The translations under genes were made by a program, and so were the position numbers. A stretch of DNA of 64,000 nucleotides, taken from contig NC_091970.1 of assembly GCF_036711975.1 (NCBI RefSeq), forward strand, positions 5,959,501-6,023,500. Reading direction: 5' to 3'. The DNA comes from Onthophagus taurus. Taxonomy: Eukaryota > Arthropoda > Insecta > Coleoptera > Scarabaeidae. The notes under the pieces were generated by a model. That model worked only from the letters and a program-made list of their open reading frames with translations, searched no databases and was not told the DNA's origin. Shown here in pieces: positions 47,066-57,919 of this stretch (its first letter is position 1; every line of letters starts with the position of its first letter).

Positions 47066-48724
47066 AAAAATAATTGTTAAAAATAAACGAAAGATTCCGT
47101 AATTAAAGTCGAGATATTATATTATACACACAATTTCCTGCATATTTGTTTAGGTGTATCCACGCAGAGTACAAACACGCCCTTAGGAAAGCCATTTACC
47201 ATCGCTAAATAGGAATTTCCAACTTGCAGGCAAGTCGACGAACCTGCACTAAACCAAACCTCAGTTAATAATATAATGAGTTTGCGATACAAATGTTTAG
47301 TACACATACTCGGGAAGCAGAAGGAGGAAGAGGTGGTGAATATGGCGCGGAGCGGAAACTTTAGCTGAATTTCGGGGTTGTTGTTGAAATGGAGCATTAA
47401 CGACGACCGTTGCTCGATAAAGCTCGCGTATCCGTGACGAAACAACAAATTGCCAGTGCATAAACCTGGAGATGCGAGGTGTAAACGAGATTTCATCGCA
47501 TAATATCGTGTTGAGAAATTAGCGCAATTTAAAATGAAAATTTATATTGTTATTTTTTGTTCGTCGACTAGTTAAAGTTGCTAACGCGGTGTCATGTTTT
47601 TACAGCTGCAGACTCTTTTTAACGGAACAAAACAAATAAATCACAATTTTCCGGTTTGTTTTGCGAAGGTTTTTCCCCCAATTCGCTGGTTAAACTGGAC
47701 AAATCTTCACATAAATACGGCCCGGAGGTTACCAGTTTTCCAGCGTCCGAGGGAATAATTGATTCGTTAATTGCTTACAGCACTTTTTATCACCCCCCAA
47801 TTTACAAGAACCAATCGAATTTCATTGGGTTTAATCGAATTTTTTTACATACCAAATTCTTTTCGTTATTAAACGAGATACAATTAAACCTGAGATAACT
47901 TATCCCCAGAAAGTTTTGCGAAACCATCAATTTCAACTACAGGGAAGCATCCAAAGGGGGAGTAACCTCATGGATAAGATTGATTACACCCAAACCGCTT
48001 TAAACTTGATTTTAATAGATTTTAGCTAAACATAGTTTCGAAATTAATACAAATAAATCTTATTGAACTTGAATTTAAAATACTTATTGTATCTCCGGGT
48101 ATCATTGGCTTCCTATTTTTATGTTACGCTCGTTTCGAGTTCCGGTTAGAAGCTGGCTTTTCGGAAAGTGGCTTTCGTTGAGGGTATTGTTAGCTTTAGA
48201 ATCAAACCTTTGAAAATTCACCTCAGAAAATTTCAAGACGTCGTCCGAACGGGCTACAGTGAAAATCTTTTAATATGGATGGGTATTGTAGTCACATTGT
48301 GGGTTTCAATGAAGTGAATACAATAAAGTGGGTTTTGTATTCATCTTTTTAGAACTGGAATATTAATAAGAAAGAAAACTTCTTAGAAATGTCGTTTTCA
48401 CATGAATTATAAAAAAATTAAATGAAACCGTGTACAATTTTAAATTAGAAAAGTTTAATTGCATTTCCCTATTTAAATCTTTAAGAGGTAGAAATTAAAC
48501 CGTTCTGGCGTTCTTATTTCTGTCGTTCACCCGCTCCCGTTGTAATTATTAATGTAAACAAGAAAGCAAACATTTGTATATAGTCGTTTCACGGTAGCGG
48601 TAGATCATTAAATAAATGTATAATTGTTGCGGATCACGACGACTCCTTCAACCCGTCGGTTGTATGTTTTAGGAATAATTTATTAACTAATTAAAACTTG
48701 TTTATAACTAATAAAATTAAAAAA
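47066..48724. other. Intergenic or intronic, no gene seen
   Basis: Includes an open minus-strand frame at 47122-47496 (124 codons) and a plus frame at 47656-47898. Neither shows recognisable motifs, and I could not find splice partners. Left unassigned. Confidence 0.35.
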
Positions 48725-49230
48725 TTCAAAAAGTTACCTACTGCTTAAGGCTAGATACTGTTTTCAAAATAATACCTATTGCTTCCAGAACGCTAAACAC
48801 TGCTGTCAAAGGTTTTGACCTACTTGGACAAGCGGAATATTGCTTCCAACACTACTTATTGCTTTCAAAGTCTTTAATAATTGTTTGGAAAAGAGATATG
48901 CTTCCCAAAAAGCTACCTAATGCTGCCAAAATGCTAAATATTACTAGAAATGGCTAATAAGTACTTGGAAATAAGGGATATGCTTTCCAAAAATGGTACC
49001 TACTGCTTCTAAAATGTTAGATATTGGTGGAAAAGATTACAATCTGCTAGGAGAAGACTAGATAGTGCTAACAAACAACTACAAACTGATTGGAAAGACG
49101 AGATACTGCTTCCATACGACTACTTACTGCTTGCAGATCTTGGAGAAGACTAAATACTGCTGGGAGAAACTAGCATTTGCTTGGAATGACTATATACTGT
49201 TTCCAAAAGACTATTAATTAAACTTTTGCC
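48725..49230 (+). repeat. Degenerate minisatellite block 1 (TACTGCTTCC-type units)
   Basis: Built from units such as ACCTACTGCTTCCAAAATGC, AAATACTGCTG and GGAAAAGAGATATGCTTCC. From 48725 to about 49060 it matches the block at 54015-54460 in inverted orientation, base for base over long runs (for example AAGGGATATGCTTTCCAAA), with one extra unit in the right copy. Confidence 0.75.
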
Positions 49231-52200
49231 ATCTCAAAATACATCTTAAAATAAGGGATAACTAGTTACCTCGATGTATCTGGCACCAGGACTAATAATG
49301 GATAACTTAAACGCAGAGTGTACCAGAAAAAAGAAAATGCATATTAATAGGTACCTACAAAACTGCATCACATCGCCACTCAACACAAGATGCCCAAAGA
49401 TCCTTTTCCAAAGAGATAGGAAATTGTGTGACGAATATAGTTTGGGGAGTGAGAAACAACATCGAAAGGAACTACTCCATAAGACTCTTGGAAAATACTC
49501 ATTAATTTTTAACATTATAACTTCTTATTATTACTTATAATCTATCATTTATTCTTATTGACAAAACATATGATCACCGTGATGGTATTGAAAAAAAACG
49601 TCCTATATTCCCTATCCATTTAACGAGCAGCTACAATAAGCCGTTCATAGACAAACATGTGCAAGCATGACAGGTAGGAAAAAAAAGTGGTTGGGCGTAG
49701 CCTGCTGGCAGTTATGTTTTTACCCCCGGTATGCATAATCCGGTACACGCTGAAAGGATTACAGAGATGAAAAGGAATTAAAAAAAACTGCCTGAATTAC
49801 CCATCCGTGTGTACAGGACTTTTTTCCTTTGGCTTCGCGTATACGAGAAAATAGGTTGTGAGTTTAATTTGTGGCATAAACCGATAACGCGGTCTTTCTA
49901 CCGAGATCAAATCAATTTTCGGCCACATTTTTAAAATTTAATCTAGAAAGGTCAACGTTGTTTTTGAACGTACACGTATCAAGGTGTGCGTCAACATATA
50001 TTACCAAAGTAAACAAAGGAAATGAGGGCTCGAGCATACGTTTTTCCCTGGTTATAAAACCACAAAGACAACAACAGAGGAAAAACTTGGAAAAAAATGG
50101 GCGAAATATTTTAAATACAAGGGAAAAAGCACATTACCTTTATTAAAACTCGAGATTGTTTTTTTAATCTTTTTATCACGTGAACACGCCACGAAAAGGT
50201 TTGGTTCTTCTTTTTATAACAAAAACGGTAAACAATGACGTAGCAAAAGGACTAAAGGAGGATATACGCAATGCAAAATTGATATTAATGTTTGCTAGGG
50301 GTACTTCTAGAAGCGTAACCAAAGCATCGTTTGTCATTTTCAGGCCTATTGTTCTTGAGGGGTGGAACTGTTTTCTTTTGTAATTCACTTGCCTTTTTAT
50401 TCTACTTCTAACTATTAAGATTCAAAAAAGATTCTTAATGGACCTATTCTTATTTTTTTAAGTTCTAACAATGAAACATTATTTTAGATGTAATTTCTAA
50501 CTAAAACCACAATCCTCTATTATCTTATGCTGGGTCATAATGAATGCTTCTTAGGCACAATTAGATCAACTGTTCCTGGCGGTGGTAAAACAAAAGGCGA
50601 GAACCCCCCTAAATAAATGGCTATAGGGCGATTTATACGCCGGGAGTGGACGAACGTGCGGGCAATTGTTTTCGCTAGGTGGCGCGGGTTACGAGGGGTT
50701 AGGGGTTAGTTGCCGCATTGAGGATGGCACGTATAACCCTTAACCGAAGCGTAACCCCTTAACGTTACCCCGAGTCTTGACCTTATTAATGGCTCTTAAG
50801 GAAGTAAAAAATAAACACGACAAAAGCGGCTTTAAGGGTTGTTGTTAAATTAAAATATTTTTTTAATTTCTTTTTGTTGAATAAATTAAATTTTTATTAC
50901 AATTTATGGATTCTTTATTTATTCTTTTAGGGATCTCGTGTATCTTAGTAACAAGGAGACCAGAAAGATTCGACCCAGCTCTAGAAGGCACGATTTTTTA
51001 CATAACACACTTTCGGAGACAACTTCGTAACAACTACTTGAAGTTTCGAGTGGCTGTAAGAAAATCTTCTTAGTACAGAATCAAGCAAGATATAGCATAC
51101 GCACGAAAGGTATTAGTTTTGAAAGAAGACATGGCGTTTGGATATAAATATCTATCTTATTACGAACACAGTATGTCCGTAAAGTCATGGTGACCAATGA
51201 CAGGAAAGCAATAAAGCAAGATGGAAATGTTAAATATTTACCAAATAAAAGGAAAACTTTCCTAGTTTCATAATTGCTCAGGGCAAGAAAATAAAATCAT
51301 AAAGAAATTATGGAGCTATAATGTAGAGCTACAACCAAAACATGGAATCAATTTAAATGCTAGATAGAAGCTAGAAAGATAGGAGAAACAAATAAAGACG
51401 CTTTACACGTTAAAGATGCCCGAATGAAGTAAAAAACAAGCATTGATACATTACGAACAAGAAAATTACACGTAAATACTGCCCGTTTAACAAAATCAGC
51501 AGTGGCGTTGAAAATATTTTTTAATAAGGGCTTTTTATTGCAGATAATGTTTAATTTTAAAGAAACTTTGACCCGCTATATCTCGTTAAGGCGGCATTTG
51601 CGACCCGATGTGTATTAAGACTATTCATCTTAATTTTTCATGTATTATCTAACCTTAATCAACCTGTATATTATAGGTGTACTGTATGTTGCAAATCATA
51701 GCTGTAGGAAGTTATAGTGCAGAGTACCGCTACATAGTGTAATGTTAATCCTAACTGTGGATTACAAAGCATAGCTACATCTAAATACTGCAAGTCACAT
51801 ATAACATATATTGAAAACTATATATCTATATAGACTGTATATAAACTATAGATGTACACTGGCAAGTATCGTTATAGCTGCTGACTGAGCATTGGATGGC
51901 GCCAAACTGTTATTTTGCTTCAACCCCTGACTAATAAAACTATCTGTAAGCTTATATCGGATTTTAACTTGATTGTCAGTCCCACTCATAGTTAACATAA
52001 CTAATTTAGTTAGTTTTGCTGGTATTCCAAAATACTTTGTTGCAAATTATACCATATCTACACAAAATGCATCCTATAACTCCAATTAGACAGAATATTT
52101 CATTTTCTGCAGTGCAGATCTGAAGTTCATACTTCATTTCAGTTTGTTATGTGACTGGTGATTTTGCATATTTAATTTTTAGTTGACTTAGGGATTTAGA

Positions 52201-53917
52201 AAGAGTTGCTGTATAAAAGTGCAGATAGAATAGATACGCATTAGGTAGCCAGGTTCAATATCCTGAATTAAAGATTTTTCAAACCTTGAGTAATACGAAG
52301 CACTTCTCATATTTAATAAAAAAGTCCAGAATATATTGCAACCATAAAACATGAAGTTTATTATATTTAAAGTGAACATAAAGGGATAACACCCTGTATA
52401 CAATACGAGTGGTTCATAAATCTATTTTTCTATTCGTTTTATGAATCGCCAAAACTACGTTTAGTAAGAGGTGTCATTTCGACACACGAACCGCCCCCCA
52501 AAAATTTACTACCCCAGCTGTTTACGGCGCCACAGAAACCGGGAAACGGCAGTTAGCTATAAAACACCCCGTTACGACATACCTGAACGGCTAACGAATT
52601 CGCGTAAATATTCAAAGCAGTTCGCTTAAAATTGCCACCCCCGAATCTCCATCCCTATTCCTCCTCTTAAACAGAAAACCGCTTCTTCGCGGGTGTAGCT
52701 GTTATTGGTGCACTTTTGCGATTGCTCACCCTCCCAGACGGACGACTGTCTGGCGCCACTGTGTAGAATTATTGCTTGAGGAGGGGGGCGGCGGCGACGA
52801 CGACGGTAGCGGAAGCCGAAGGGTGGAAATCTACCCCCGACGATCCCGGTCACGATTCGGGCGAATTGAATGATACACAGAGGGCCCGAAGTGGAAGCTT
52901 TCGGGTAGAATAATAATTGTCGTCGGGGCCCCCTTTTCAAAGGGGTGGTTAGAACGAAACTTACTTAAAATTGGTTTATTTTCGTGGGTTAAAGACCGTC
53001 GAGCGATAATTTCGTCACGGAATTACCAAGACGAGGGGTTAAAATATAATTGGTAGGATTGCTTGGGATTTCTCGAAATAATTAGGTAGCTATCCTAGAT
53101 CATTTTATTTTATACGTTTGGCTCTTCACGTGAATAATTTATTAATGTGGTGTTACACCACAAACAGATGGTTAGTTTGAAATATTTAAGAAGATAAACA
53201 GAGTGTGTGTGTTGGTAGAATGCGGGTTGTTGTGTCGTGACTGGTAAATGAACCGCGTCATGCACACGATCCGACACGTGGGAATGAACAGGAATTACAA
53301 GATAATGATGTTTATTGTTCCGAGGACGAAGAATGTTTAATATGAAATATTTCTGTGTAATATCTTGGGTTGGAACAATAACACGGTGTACTTTGTTCGA
53401 ATGCAAATGAAGAAATAAAAATTTCACCCCCACAACGTTTTAATAACATATGTATTAAATTTATTCTTGAATTTCATTAATCATTTATAACTTTAATAAT
53501 ACCATTTTCGTAAGATTATCTCCCGTTACACTTAGTTATAATTAATAATTAATTAATAAAGAATGCATCCGATGAAGGATAGAAAAATGGGAGATGAATT
53601 AAGTTCCGTGAAGCGGATGGTAGACGTTAACGTTGAAGCGAAGCTTTAACCGGCGAAAGCTTTAACTGAAGTTCCATTTAAGACGATTAATATTAAAGAC
53701 AAAGTGCGGGTTGGGTACGTCAATGAACGTTCTGCTAATATTTAAACTTGACTTGTTCCTTATCGACCATTTAAAAAAAAATTACAAAAAAAGAACAATG
53801 TAAACTTAACATTACAGTAAAACTTCGATATAACAAGTCAGAACGAATTTTGGATATAACGGACAAAATATTTTTAAGTTATTTTATTAATATTATCTCA
53901 GTATATTTAAATATAAA
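49231..53917. other. Gene-poor stretch, no feature firmly supported
   Basis: Mostly AT-rich. Short frames at 49246-49540, 49958-50146 and 50176-50388 look random. A GC-richer island at about 52640-52940 (GGAGGGGGGCGGCGGCGACG) could mark a promoter or 5' UTR, but no linked coding exon was found. At 50660-50760 there are repeated GGGTTA / TAACCC words. Confidence 0.35.
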
Positions 53918-54009
53918 TGAACTAGAAACATTCGGGTTTAGCCGCACGTCTCTTAAGACGGCTAAACCCGAATGTTGCTAGTTCCAGGTCTAGTGTTAGT
54001 CCTAGTCTT
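53918..54009. repeat. Palindromic foldback copy
   Basis: A full hairpin core (ATTCGGGTTTAGCCGCACGT, CTCTTAAGACG, GCTAAACCCGAATG) with AACTAGAAAC before it and CTAGTTCCAGGTCTAGTG after it. It directly abuts minisatellite block 2. Confidence 0.8.
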
Positions 54010-54560
54010 CCTCTAGCAGATCGTAATCTTTTCCACCAGTATCTAACATTTTGGAAGCAGTAGGTACCTTCTTTGGAAAGCATATCCCTTATTTCCAAGT
54101 AGTTATTAGCCATTTACAGTAGTATTTAGCATTCTGGTAGCATTAGGTAGCTTTTTTGGAAGCATATCTCTTCTTTCCAAGCAGTTATTAGTCTTTTCTA
54201 GCAGTATCTAACATTCTGGAAGCAGTAGGTAGCTTTTTGGAAAGCATATCTCTTTTCCAAACAATTATTAAAGTCTTTGAAAGCAATAAGTAGTGTTGAA
54301 AGCAATATTCCGCCTGTCCAAGTAGGTCAAAACCCTTAACAGTAGTGTTTAGAGTTCTGGAAGCAGTAGGTATTATTTTGAAAACAGCATCCAGCCTTTT
54401 CCAAGTAAGTTGAGCTATTTTTCTGCAGTATCTAGCATTTTAGAACCAGTAGGTAACTTTTTGAAAAATATTTCCTCTTTCCAAGCAGTTTTTAGTCTTT
54501 TACTAGCAGTATTTAATCTTCTGATAGCAATAATTATTAGTCTTTTGGTAAGGTATCAGG
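54010..54560 (-). repeat. Degenerate minisatellite block 2, inverted relative to block 1
   Basis: Reverse complement of the 48.7-49.1 kb block, with words such as GGAAGCAGTAGGTA, CATATCCCTTATTTCCAAGT and GTAGTGTTGAAAGCAATATT. It includes one additional unit of about 75 bases absent from block 1. Confidence 0.75.
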
Positions 54561-56193
54561 TATAGATTTTAGGTTACCTTTAGTTTATAGAGACGTGGCA
54601 ATCTCGATTGACGAAGCATTCTTTCCTAAAATCATGCATCATACAGCAAGTAGTTTTAGGACAACCATTAAGACGCGTGCTTTTTCAAATCGATCTGCAA
54701 ATAGTCGCAATATTTCTTCTGCAGATACTCATGATGGAATCTTTTATGCAAGTATTTAATTAATAATGGTTAACTCTTCGAATAACCTACAAAGTAATCA
54801 CTCAACAATTCAAATATCCGTTTTTTCATCATTAGCATAAAGAATTTTAGGTATGCGTTGTAACAAACAGAACTGCAATACCAAATTGAATTTTTTTTTG
54901 CGTTTTTGTTATCCCATAAAACCGTTTGTTTTGCAATTTCTAAAGTTGACCCATATTTTCGAAAAACATTCGAATTATTAGGTAGAAGTTCCATGCTTTC
55001 AAAACAACACCAACAATCAATTGAATTACGGAAATTTACAACGAAATTTCAAATACAAATTCCAAAACGGAAATGAACCCAAAAATGTACATACAAAATT
55101 AATTAAATGAGATGAGTAAAAGAATCGCAAATTTGTGCGATATTTTCGTGGAAATTTCTCCCCGTTTTTTTGTCTCATTTTCTCTTTTTTTATTTGAAAA
55201 GGGCCTTCTCAGATTTATATTCATACGAATTATAAAATTCAATTTCACCTAAAAGCTGAGGTATTACTGCCTGGAATTGATATAGGTATGGTTTATGTAT
55301 GAGATTTGGGGAGTAAATCATACGAGTTAGATATCTTTTTTTCTTTTAAACTTCGTATTTGTTATCCACATATTATTTAAAAATTGATTTGAGTATAAAA
55401 TTGCGAAGAAACCGTAATTTAACCAATCTTCCCTTACGGTGAGAGGAAGTTAGCGACCATTCTGATTAAAGCGCATGCATAAAATATAGTCCCGTGACGA
55501 TTGGTAGCCCTGGTAAAGCGGCACAATTCGTCGCGAGAAAACTTCCGCGGTACTGCAAACATAATTTTATACACAGAACCTTATTTCCCCGGGTTCATTA
55601 CCATATTCCGGACTCGCGATTTATACCACCCTTAAAATTCATCCATTCTTTATACCCCCGCCGTACATTTCGCGGTTTATTTCGCTTTTAAGAATCACCC
55701 CAGGATATGAAAGCGATAACCCCCTTTTTGCCCTGGTCAAACGAAGTTATTAAATTTTTTCCCTAGATTTATATTAATTTTGGATTTTTTCTTTGTTAAC
55801 ACAAACTTGGTTATATTAAATTAGTAATATTATGTTTACATTGTTCATTTTTAATGCTTCTAAAATTTGTATAATAATATAAATTTGATATCTTAATTTA
55901 CTTTACGTCATTTAAAACTAGACTCTAGGGAATACGAGATCTATGGTTGGAATATGAATGAAAGGATTTTTGGGGTAATCTCACTAAGATGAGGTTGTGG
56001 GCTGTACCAAGATTGACTTGACTCTACGCATGTTTGTATGTTAACACTTTTCATGATAATCTTGCGAAAGAGTTGCGAAACAGTAAGCATCACTCGATCA
56101 GAAATCACTTTATATCCATAGGCCCTTAATTAATTCTCGCCGTTTATTACAATCTTCGAGACAAATATAAATATAGTAATAATATGGACTTAC
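54561..56193. other. No gene seen
   Basis: AT-rich sequence with short frames (54770-54994 minus, 55494-55691 plus) lacking motifs. If the exon at 56194 belongs to a minus-strand gene, part of this could be its intron. Confidence 0.35.
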
Positions 56194-56299
56194 CATAATG
56201 AAGAAACACCATTCGAAAGATGTAGGCATGCAGCTTGGTTTTATCCTTCGAGTCCACAAAACTGCTCACCGAATGCAACACCAGAACCATCTCTTCTCC
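56194..56299 (-). CDS. Isolated coding exon of an unidentified gene
   Basis: On the minus strand, an acceptor (TTAATGCATAG) opens a 106-base frame that ends at a strong donor (TATG|GTAAGTCC). It codes GEEMVLVLHSVSSF, then VDSKDKTKLHAYIF and RMVFLHYG. Codon use is GC-richer than the flanks, as in conserved exons. Phase is 0 in and 1 out if the frame starts on the first base. No neighbouring exon was found within about 2 kb, so the parent gene must have long introns. I do not recognise the family. Could be a chance frame, but two good splice sites around conserved-looking protein argue against that. Confidence 0.5.
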
Positions 56300-56579
56300 C
56301 TATGCATTAATAATAAAAGTAGCAAATAAAATATAAGTGCAATATGACTAAATTGCTACGAAAGTAGCAAACAAAATAAACAGTTTGTTACTAACGATAG
56401 AATGTTTATCAAAATCATGAACGACATGAAGCCAGAGTATGTGTTATGGTGTCAAGTATGTCAGCAACAATAAATGTAAAATTTTTGTCGAAATCTATTT
56501 TAACTTCATTAAAATCCCAGATTATACAAATTCTTATGATTGTATATACAATACAAATTATTGCAAATCGAAGATTAAA

Positions 56580-57430
56580 TGCTGATATAAATATATTAAA
56601 GACTGCTGAAGTATAGAAGTCTAAATACTGATATTGGAAGACTTCATGCTTCTTATAGATGATTGACTGTTGGCATAAGATTAGGTATTGTAGATTAGAT
56701 AACACTGATAGCAAAATCAGTATCCTTTTTCTATATCATCTTTATAGAAGACTAAATGCTATTAGCGGTTCACTAGAAATTACTTGAAAAATATTACAGT
56801 TTGATTTCCGTGGGTTAAATACCACTAATAGACGAGTAGGTAGTACATATAAAATACTACATTCGTCTTATAGAAATTAAATGTTGATAGTCGATGATTA
56901 AATACTGCGACAAAAAGGCTATCGTTTAGCTGAAGTCTATAGTACATTGAAAATGAAAAACTAGATACTGTTAGCAGAAAACTAGATATTGCTTTCAGAG
57001 TCTATAGGTTGCTGGCACAAGTCTAGATACTGCCAATGAATAGAATGATTTAGAGCATATTTACTTCGGCTGCTATACTTGAGTTGTAAAATGCTGCTGC
57101 AGATGCCTGTCATGACGGAGTATATGTGGGAGCTTATTACTACACATAGAAGACTAAGTAGACATGCAAGACTATAACTATACTGCCAATAGAAAACTAA
57201 ATCCTCATTATAAAACATTAGATAGTGCTAGCAAGAGCCGAAATATTGGTGGTTATTAGAGTAGATATTGCTTAGAGAAGATAAGATATTAACCCAAACT
57301 AGATAATTTTAATAGTAGACTATAAAAAACTGACAGAAATCTAAATATTGTCAATGGATTCTTAATATAGAAGGGTAGACACTGCTAGCAGAAGAGTACC
57401 CTGCTCTCAGAGCAGTTTCTAATAAATACT
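56580..57430. repeat. Degenerate minisatellite block 3 (AGACTAAATACTG-type units)
   Basis: Loose repeats of words such as TAGAAGACTAAATGCT, CTAGATACTGTTAGCAGAAA and AAGTCTAGATACTGCC every 30-60 bases. The style matches blocks 1 and 2, though units have diverged too far to align by eye. Reading frames here are repeat translations. Confidence 0.5.
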
Positions 57431-57864
57431 CTTAATTTTGCTTTTGGCTATTTTCTTGATAGAACCAATACCACACATAATACTAAAATTAGTCGAAATT
57501 TGTTCAGTATTCAAGTTCCGTCAAAATCTCCAGATGGAATTTTTGCATAATTATAATACTATCTCTTGATATACTTACTTTTATCTCACTTCATATTGAT
57601 ATTCTGTTCTTCTTATCACTACGTAGTTTTGTTTTTGATAAAACAAGCCAAAGGTTTTCGCGCAAACTCAAGGGGCGGTCTCTAACTTCCTTTACAAGCG
57701 CGAATTTGACGAATACAGTGGTGCGTCATCGTTCGTTCGGTGCAGGTCTGTCCTGGTACGTGCTAAAAATACACATCGCGTATTAGTTGGGTGACTTTTT
57801 TTATTATTTCGTTAAAGAAAATAAACTTTTCGGTGTGTTAAAGACAATTATTTCCAAACAAACA

Positions 57865-57919
57865 ATGATTTCGTTATCGATTTTTAAATGGATCGTCATT
57901 TTCACTACGATTTTTGCAG
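57865..57919 (+). CDS. Signal-peptide first exon of a gene running off the window
   Basis: ATG at 57865 opens MISLSIFKWIVIFTTIFA, a textbook signal peptide, then hits a donor G|GTAAAAG at 57919/57920 in phase 1. The leader before it (about 57720-57864) is less AT-rich and free of long frames, as in a 5' UTR; TATA is not evident. I found no downstream exon I could join, so the first intron probably exceeds 6 kb, common for insect neuronal adhesion or receptor genes. Product unknown beyond being secreted or membrane-bound. Confidence 0.5.

Noticed and set aside
47122-47496. 124-codon open frame on the minus strand
   Set aside because: Composition and Cys/Phe spacing look random, there is no recognisable domain, and no splice partner was found.
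52626-52940. Arginine-rich 104-residue frame on the minus strand
   Set aside because: It is a translation of a GC-rich CGG/CGA repeat island; at most the island may mark a promoter.
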